From assembly GCA_964196195.1 (NCBI GenBank), contig CAXMSE010000038.1, positions 1 to 64,000 on the forward strand: a stretch of 64,000 bases of DNA, written 5' to 3'. Positions within the stretch are counted from its first letter, which is position 1. The number at the start of each line of letters is the position of its first letter. The translations under genes were made by a program, and so were the position numbers. The notes below the pieces were generated by a model. It did no database searches and was not told the origin of the DNA. It saw nothing but the letters and a program-made list of their open reading frames with translations. Shown here in pieces: positions 59,977-64,000 of the stretch. This stretch comes from OFTM10 sp964196195 (GTDB taxonomy: Bacteria; Actinomycetota; Acidimicrobiia; Acidimicrobiales; Aldehydirespiratoraceae).

Positions 59977-60827
59977 TCGGTGGGGTGGGGCGTCGACTCC
60001 GAGCTCTTTCGGGTTCGTGCTTCGAAGTCGGCGTCGCGCTGACCCGACGCGAATCGGGCGAACCGGATCGCGATCAGGGCCCAGAGATAAAAACCACCGA
60101 TGATCTTCATGACCACTCCGGCGGCCTGCTGATCATGCACCGGCGAAATGCCCCAGAGGGGATCGGTGGTGTCGTAGGACTTGTAAACCACACCCTCGGC
60201 GAAGGTGAGCCAGCCCGCGGGAACGGTGGGCACAATCGACATCACGAAGAGATAGAGCATCTTGCCCGGCTCGCTCATCTGCATCTCTTTCAGAGGGCCG
60301 AGCACCGGGAACCACATCAACAGTGCGGAGAAGAACACGCCCAGATGCAAGACATAGTGGAAGGCGCCGTTTTCCACTGACAGGTCGACCACTACGCCCC
60401 AGTGGGTGAGCACCTGGAAGACATTGAAGGCCACACCCGCCACGACCGGCTTGGCCAGGAACCTGAGTATCCGTTGGATGGTGCCGGCCTCGAGCACCAG
60501 CAGGCGGGCCAGCCACGCAGGGAGGGCCATCAACAGCAAGGGCGGCACGATGAAAGCAATCAGCAGGTGCTGCACCATGTGCACGAAGTAGAGATTCTCT
60601 TCAGCAATGTCGTGCATCGGCCAATCGGCCGCCAACCACAACAGCAGCACCCCCGCGACGAAGTAGCGCTTCTGGGCCGCGGTGACGATCGCCTGACCCG
60701 CCGGCACCACCAGGGGACCGATCGCCCGCACCGAATACACACCGAGCGCGACGATGCCAGCGATCAGGACCCAGACCTCAGGATGGAACTCGTACTCCCA
60801 GGCATTGACCGCCAAGAGCACGGTCAT
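59970..60827 (-). CDS. ctaG: Cytochrome c oxidase assembly protein CtaG (caa3 type)
   Basis: A 285-aa polytopic membrane protein of the caa3_CtaG family. It has about seven transmembrane helices, with the conserved segment NLYFVHMVQHLLIAFIVPPL, LTHWGVVVDLSVENGAFHYV and MWFPVLGPL. It is required for copper delivery or assembly of caa3-type oxidases. It is the last gene of the cta operon, 6 nt after ctaF. Confidence 0.92.
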   Translation of the reverse strand: MTVLLAVNAWEYEFHPEVWVLIAGIVALGVYSVRAIGPLVVPAGQAIVTAAQKRYFVAGVLLLWLAADWPMHDIAEENLYFVHMVQHLLIAFIVPPLLLMALPAWLARLLVLEAGTIQRILRFLAKPVVAGVAFNVFQVLTHWGVVVDLSVENGAFHYVLHLGVFFSALLMWFPVLGPLKEMQMSEPGKMLYLFVMSIVPTVPAGWLTFAEGVVYKSYDTTDPLWGISPVHDQQAAGVVMKIIGGFYLWALIAIRFARFASGQRDADFEARTRKSSESTPHPTDF

Positions 60828-60833
60828 GTCACA

Positions 60834-61157
60834 TCAGCCCCAGAACTGGAAGGCCAACAGGGCGACAATGTAGACGGCAACAGCGAGCCCGAGACCACCG
60901 GCGAAGAGTCCGGTGAGGAGGGGCTTGTCCTGCTTGAGGTGCATGAACATCCGAGCCACCAGCCAGAACTTCACCACCATCATTCCCAACAGGGACGGGA
61001 TGAGAAAGTCGCCCCAGTCGAGCACGGACTTGAAGTAGCTGAAGACCTCAACCGCAGTGATCGCCGCGAGGACCAGGGCGATCTTGACGTACTGGAGATC
61101 GGACGGGTGATGGTCGTCGTGGGTATCGGAGCCGGTTTCGGCGATTGTGTCGCTCAC
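60834..61157 (-). CDS. ctaF: Cytochrome c oxidase subunit IV (CtaF)
   Basis: A 107-aa protein with three hydrophobic helices (IALVLAAITAVEVFSYF; FLIPSLLGMMVVKFWLVARM; GLAVAVYIVALLAF) and the conserved KFWLVARMFMHLKQDKPLL of the prokaryotic COX4 family. The N-terminus is His/Asp-rich. It lies between ctaE and ctaG, within 10 nt of each. Confidence 0.9.
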   Translation of the reverse strand: MSDTIAETGSDTHDDHHPSDLQYVKIALVLAAITAVEVFSYFKSVLDWGDFLIPSLLGMMVVKFWLVARMFMHLKQDKPLLTGLFAGGLGLAVAVYIVALLAFQFWG

Positions 61158-61166
61158 TGTCGGCTC

Positions 61167-61781
61167 CTACTCGGCGGGAATCAGATAGATGACCGTGAAG
61201 ATGAAGATCCACACGATGTCGACGAAATGCCAGTAGAGACCGATGATCTCCACGGTCTCGGCATTGCTCTGTTTGAGCTTTCCCTGCACCGATGCCACCA
61301 CCAGCGACATCAGCATCAGGATCCCGAGGCTCACATGGACGCCGTGGAAGCCGGTGAGGGTGTAGAAGGCCGAACTGGCGGGATTGGTGGTGAAGCCCAC
61401 GCCCTCGCGAACGAAGGTAGTGAATTCATATACCTGGCCACCGACGAACACTCCGCCGAGCATGGCAGTGGTGAGCAGCCATGCCCGAGACCGCTCAAGC
61501 TCGCCACGGTTGATCGCCGAGAGGGCCAACACCATGGTGAGTGAGCTCATCAGCAGAACGAACGAGCTGACCGAGGTAAACGGGATGTCGAAGATGTCGG
61601 TGGGAAGGACCTCGCCGTTGCCCCGAGTCTTGTAGAGCAGGTAGGTGGAGATCAGACCGCCGAACAGGAGGCACTCGGTGCCGAGGAAAAGCCACATCGC
61701 CAACTTGTTGTTGGATATGCCGGTGTTGGTCTCGTGGGGGTCGCGGTGGGTTTTGACCGCAACGGTCGCAGTGGTGGTCAT
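61167..61781 (-). CDS. ctaE: Cytochrome c oxidase subunit III
   Basis: A 204-aa subunit with five helices typical of short COX3 proteins. Segments are LAMWLFLGTECLLFGGLIST, FYTLTGFHGVHVSLGILMLM and GLYWHFVDIVWIFIFTVIYL (conserved H and E). GGGGAG lies 6 nt before ATG 61781 inside the ctaD 3' end, which supports this start over 61889. Confidence 0.95.
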   Translation of the reverse strand: MTTTATVAVKTHRDPHETNTGISNNKLAMWLFLGTECLLFGGLISTYLLYKTRGNGEVLPTDIFDIPFTSVSSFVLLMSSLTMVLALSAINRGELERSRAWLLTTAMLGGVFVGGQVYEFTTFVREGVGFTTNPASSAFYTLTGFHGVHVSLGILMLMSLVVASVQGKLKQSNAETVEIIGLYWHFVDIVWIFIFTVIYLIPAE

Positions 61782-61782
61782 C

Positions 61783-63786
61783 TCAGCTCCCCTCACTCTC
61801 GTCGGTAGCCCCGGCGCCGACCATAACCGAGCCGTCACCGCCATCGTCATCGTGATGATCGTCGTGACCGTGACCGGCATCGGGATCATCGACGGGCTCG
61901 AGTACCCAGGCGTAGAGTCCGCCGGCGACGAGCAAGCCCCCGATCACACAGAGCCACAAATTGAAGATCACGCCGTAACCGATCAAGGGCAAGCCTGCCG
62001 CTATCACCAGTGGCCAGAACGAAGGTGAGGGCAGATGGACGTCGTCTGCGTCACCCTTCTGAGCAACTTCCTCGATCGTCGCGATACGCACGACCTTGTG
62101 GTTTTCGTCGTATCCGTACTTGCGATACCACCACTCGTCCTGACTCTCCACGGTGGGGATCACATCGAAGTTGTGCTCAGGTGTGGGCGACGGGACCATC
62201 CACTCGAGGCTCCGCGCGTCCCACGGATCGGGCCCGGGTGCAGGCAGGTGCTTGGCCTCGCGCCTCGATGCCCAGACGTTGTAGAGGAAGAAGCAGACAG
62301 CCAGCCCGATCGTGTAGGCGCCGAGAGTGGCCACGAGATTCCAGAGCTCGAATCCGAAACCGGCGGAGTAGGTGTCGATACGGCGGCTCATTCCCTGCAA
62401 GCCGAGCACGTGCATCGGACCGAAGGTGAGGTTCATGCCGATGATCATCAACCAGAAGTGGATCTTTCCTCGGCGCTCGTTGAGCATGTGGCCAAAGACC
62501 TTGGGCCACCAGAAGTAGCTGCCGCCCATGAGGCCGAGCACACCACCGCCGAAGATCACATAGTGGAAGTGAGCGACGATGTAGTAAGTGTCGGTCTGCT
62601 GGGTATCGGCCGGGGCGAGGGCGTGGGTGACACCCGAGAGGCCACCGATGGTGAACATCGCCACCGTGCCCACCGCGAACAGCATCGCGGTGGTGAACCT
62701 GAGCTTGCCTCCCCACATGGTGGCGAGCCAGTTGAGGATCTTCACACCTGTGGGAACCGCGATGAACATGGTGGACAACGAGAAGGCCGCCACCGAGATC
62801 GGGCCGATGCCCGAGACGAACATGTGGTGAGCCCACACTCCCCAGCCCATGAAGCCGATGGCGATGCCGGAGAACACCATGAACGAGTAGCCGAAGATCG
62901 GCTTGCGGCTGAAGGTGGGGATGATCTCAGAGATGATCCCGAAGCTGGGCAGGATGATTATGTAGACCTCGGGATGACCGAATATCCAGAACAAGTGCTG
63001 CCAAAGCAGGGGATCGGCACCCGCGTCGGGGTCGAAGAACTGGGAGTCGAACACCCGGTCGAAGAGCAGCAGGAACAGCGCCACCACGATTACCGGCAGC
63101 GCGAACGCCAGCAGAAACTGGGTGACCAGCAGCATCCAGGTGAGCACCGGCATACGGAACAAGCTCATTCCCGGCGCCCGCATGTTGAGCACCGTGACGA
63201 TCAGATTGAGCGACGACACGATCGAGGCGGCGCCGATGATCAGCAGGCCCACGGCGTAGAAGTCGACCCCGTGCGTGGGCGAGAAAGTGACCCCACTGTT
63301 GGGCGAATAGCAGAACCATCCACAGTCGGCACCGCCGCCGCCGACGAGCCACGAAGAGTTGATAAACACCGCGCCCGAGAGCCACACCCAGAACGACAGG
63401 GCGTTGAGGCGAGGGAACGCCACATCCCGGGCCCCGATCTGGAGCGGGATGAGGTAGTTGGCGAATGCGGCAGCCAGCGGCATGACGAAGAGGAACACCA
63501 TGGTGAGGCCGTGCATCGTGTAGATCTCGTTGTAGATCTGAGCCGACAGGAATCCCTGGTCGGGAAACGCCAGCTGGGTTCGGATCAGCAGGGCCTCTGC
63601 GCCACCGACGATGAAGAAGAACATCGATGCCACGCCGTACATGACGCCGATGCGCTTGTGATCGACCGTGCTCAGCCAGTCTCGCCAGCCATTGCCACCC
63701 TGGGGTCGGGTGAGAGCTCCCAAGGGACGTTCGGCTAGCGGCGCCTCGCTGCTTTCAATAGCCAGGGGTTGTTCGATGATGGCCAT
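61783..63786 (-). CDS. ctaD: Cytochrome c oxidase subunit I with C-terminal extension
   Basis: A 667-aa heme-copper oxidase core. Landmarks are MHGLTMVFLFVMPLAAAF (low-spin heme His), WIFGHPEVYIIILPSFGIIS (CuB His and the crosslinked Tyr region), WAHHMF (CuB His pair) and IVAHFHYVIFGGG (heme His pair). Beyond the usual twelve helices there are ~120 extra residues with two more helices (FWPLVIAAGLPLIGYGVIF; LCVIGGLLVAGGLYAWVLEP) and an acidic-histidine tail (GHGHDDHHDDDGGDG). ATG 63786 lies 2 nt after the ctaC stop with GGTGGAG upstream. Confidence 0.96.
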   Translation of the reverse strand: MAIIEQPLAIESSEAPLAERPLGALTRPQGGNGWRDWLSTVDHKRIGVMYGVASMFFFIVGGAEALLIRTQLAFPDQGFLSAQIYNEIYTMHGLTMVFLFVMPLAAAFANYLIPLQIGARDVAFPRLNALSFWVWLSGAVFINSSWLVGGGGADCGWFCYSPNSGVTFSPTHGVDFYAVGLLIIGAASIVSSLNLIVTVLNMRAPGMSLFRMPVLTWMLLVTQFLLAFALPVIVVALFLLLFDRVFDSQFFDPDAGADPLLWQHLFWIFGHPEVYIIILPSFGIISEIIPTFSRKPIFGYSFMVFSGIAIGFMGWGVWAHHMFVSGIGPISVAAFSLSTMFIAVPTGVKILNWLATMWGGKLRFTTAMLFAVGTVAMFTIGGLSGVTHALAPADTQQTDTYYIVAHFHYVIFGGGVLGLMGGSYFWWPKVFGHMLNERRGKIHFWLMIIGMNLTFGPMHVLGLQGMSRRIDTYSAGFGFELWNLVATLGAYTIGLAVCFFLYNVWASRREAKHLPAPGPDPWDARSLEWMVPSPTPEHNFDVIPTVESQDEWWYRKYGYDENHKVVRIATIEEVAQKGDADDVHLPSPSFWPLVIAAGLPLIGYGVIFNLWLCVIGGLLVAGGLYAWVLEPVDDPDAGHGHDDHHDDDGGDGSVMVGAGATDESEGS

Positions 63787-63788
63787 GA

Positions 63789-64000
63789 TCACTCCACCTC
63801 CGTCGCTGCGATGTTTTCAGCCGATGGTTTCGGGCCGAGAGTCTCGAGGTAGGAGATCAGGTCGTTGATTGTTCGTTCGGATAGTCCGAGGTTCGGCATG
63901 CCACGCGGGGCGACACCGTCGCCGAGCCCATCGGCCGCGTTGGCTTTGAGCGCACCTGGGTCGCGGATCCATGCCGCGAGATCGTCGCGATTGAGGCTGC
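63789..64000 (-). CDS. ctaC: Cytochrome c oxidase subunit II, C-terminal cytochrome c part (partial)
   Basis: The frame enters from the right edge and ends at TGA (63789-63791). The 69 visible residues (NRDDLAAWIRDPGALKANAA … GMPNLGLSERTINDLISYLE) are the C-terminal helix and Met-ligand loop (MPNLGLSE) of a cytochrome c domain. Directly upstream of ctaD this fits the fused cytochrome c of caa3-type subunit II. The CuA domain and CXXCH motif would lie beyond the window. Confidence 0.85.
   Translation of the reverse strand, partial: SLNRDDLAAWIRDPGALKANAADGLGDGVAPRGMPNLGLSERTINDLISYLETLGPKPSAENIAATEVE

Noticed and set aside
62035..63738. 567-codon plus-strand frame opposite ctaD
   Set aside because: Composition is low-complexity shadow sequence; ctaD is unmistakable on the minus strand.

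Overview
The window looks like chromosomal DNA from a high-GC actinobacterium, most likely of the class Acidimicrobiia (Ilumatobacter-like). Lineage markers are a mycothiol gene (mshC), a WhiB regulator, DUF3152, DUF3499 and DUF4031 proteins, an F420-type (LLM) oxidoreductase, a caa3-type cytochrome oxidase operon with CtaG, and many genes that appear to be transcribed without a leader. At least 21 genes have a TANNNT hexamer ending 6 to 8 nt before the start codon. I used this as the main start-site evidence, together with Shine-Dalgarno (SD) sequences. I saw no prophage, insertion sequence, CRISPR array, rRNA or tRNA. The taxonomic call is an inference from gene content only.

1-14 kb: a class V aminotransferase, a remnant of a STAND/beta-propeller protein, an AceE-like pyruvate dehydrogenase E1, an orphan HipB-like regulator and an LLM oxidoreductase. 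An alpha-glucoside uptake and utilisation locus follows: ABC ATPase, Gfo/Idh/MocA dehydrogenase, binding lipoprotein, two permeases and a convergent GH13 glucosidase. 14-18.4 kb: a LiaFSR-like envelope-stress system (response regulator and PspC-kinase on the minus strand, PspC/LiaF-like protein and two tiny membrane proteins on the plus strand) with paired palindromic operators between them. It is followed by a scar of three or four gene fragments.

18.4-33.7 kb: tandem paralogues mshC and cysS, a beta-lactamase-fold hydrolase, secreted lipoproteins and a PQQ-type propeller, small conserved genes (DUF983, DUF3499, HAD, HExxH peptidase), acyl-CoA metabolism genes (hydroxyacyl-CoA dehydrogenase, thiolase, SDR), cyclophilin and msrA. 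34-40 kb: one giant gene of about 1994 codons joining a SARP DNA-binding module, a decayed cyclase domain, a kinase-like domain, a STAND NTPase, one membrane helix and a beta-propeller. 40-50 kb: a GH3 beta-glucosidase, a broken membrane-protein gene, a repeat lipoprotein, aspartokinase and an SDS-hydrolase-like enzyme.

50-58 kb: dut, orn, a metallo-hydrolase, an acyl-ACP thioesterase, and a WhiB7-like gene whose leader carries an AT-rich element next to the -35 box, a 51-codon upstream ORF and an intrinsic terminator with an alternative pairing partner. A TlpA/CcdA redox pair, a pseudogene, pdxH, and a two-gene fluoride channel (crcB-crcB) sharing a 22-bp divergent promoter with pdxH follow. 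58-64 kb: serS and the cytochrome oxidase operon ctaC-D-E-F-G on the minus strand. The last gene, ctaC, runs off the window.

The most notable items are the WhiB7-type attenuator, the giant SARP-kinase-STAND-propeller protein, the widespread leaderless organisation, a hairpin repeat present twice, and four loci of recent gene decay.
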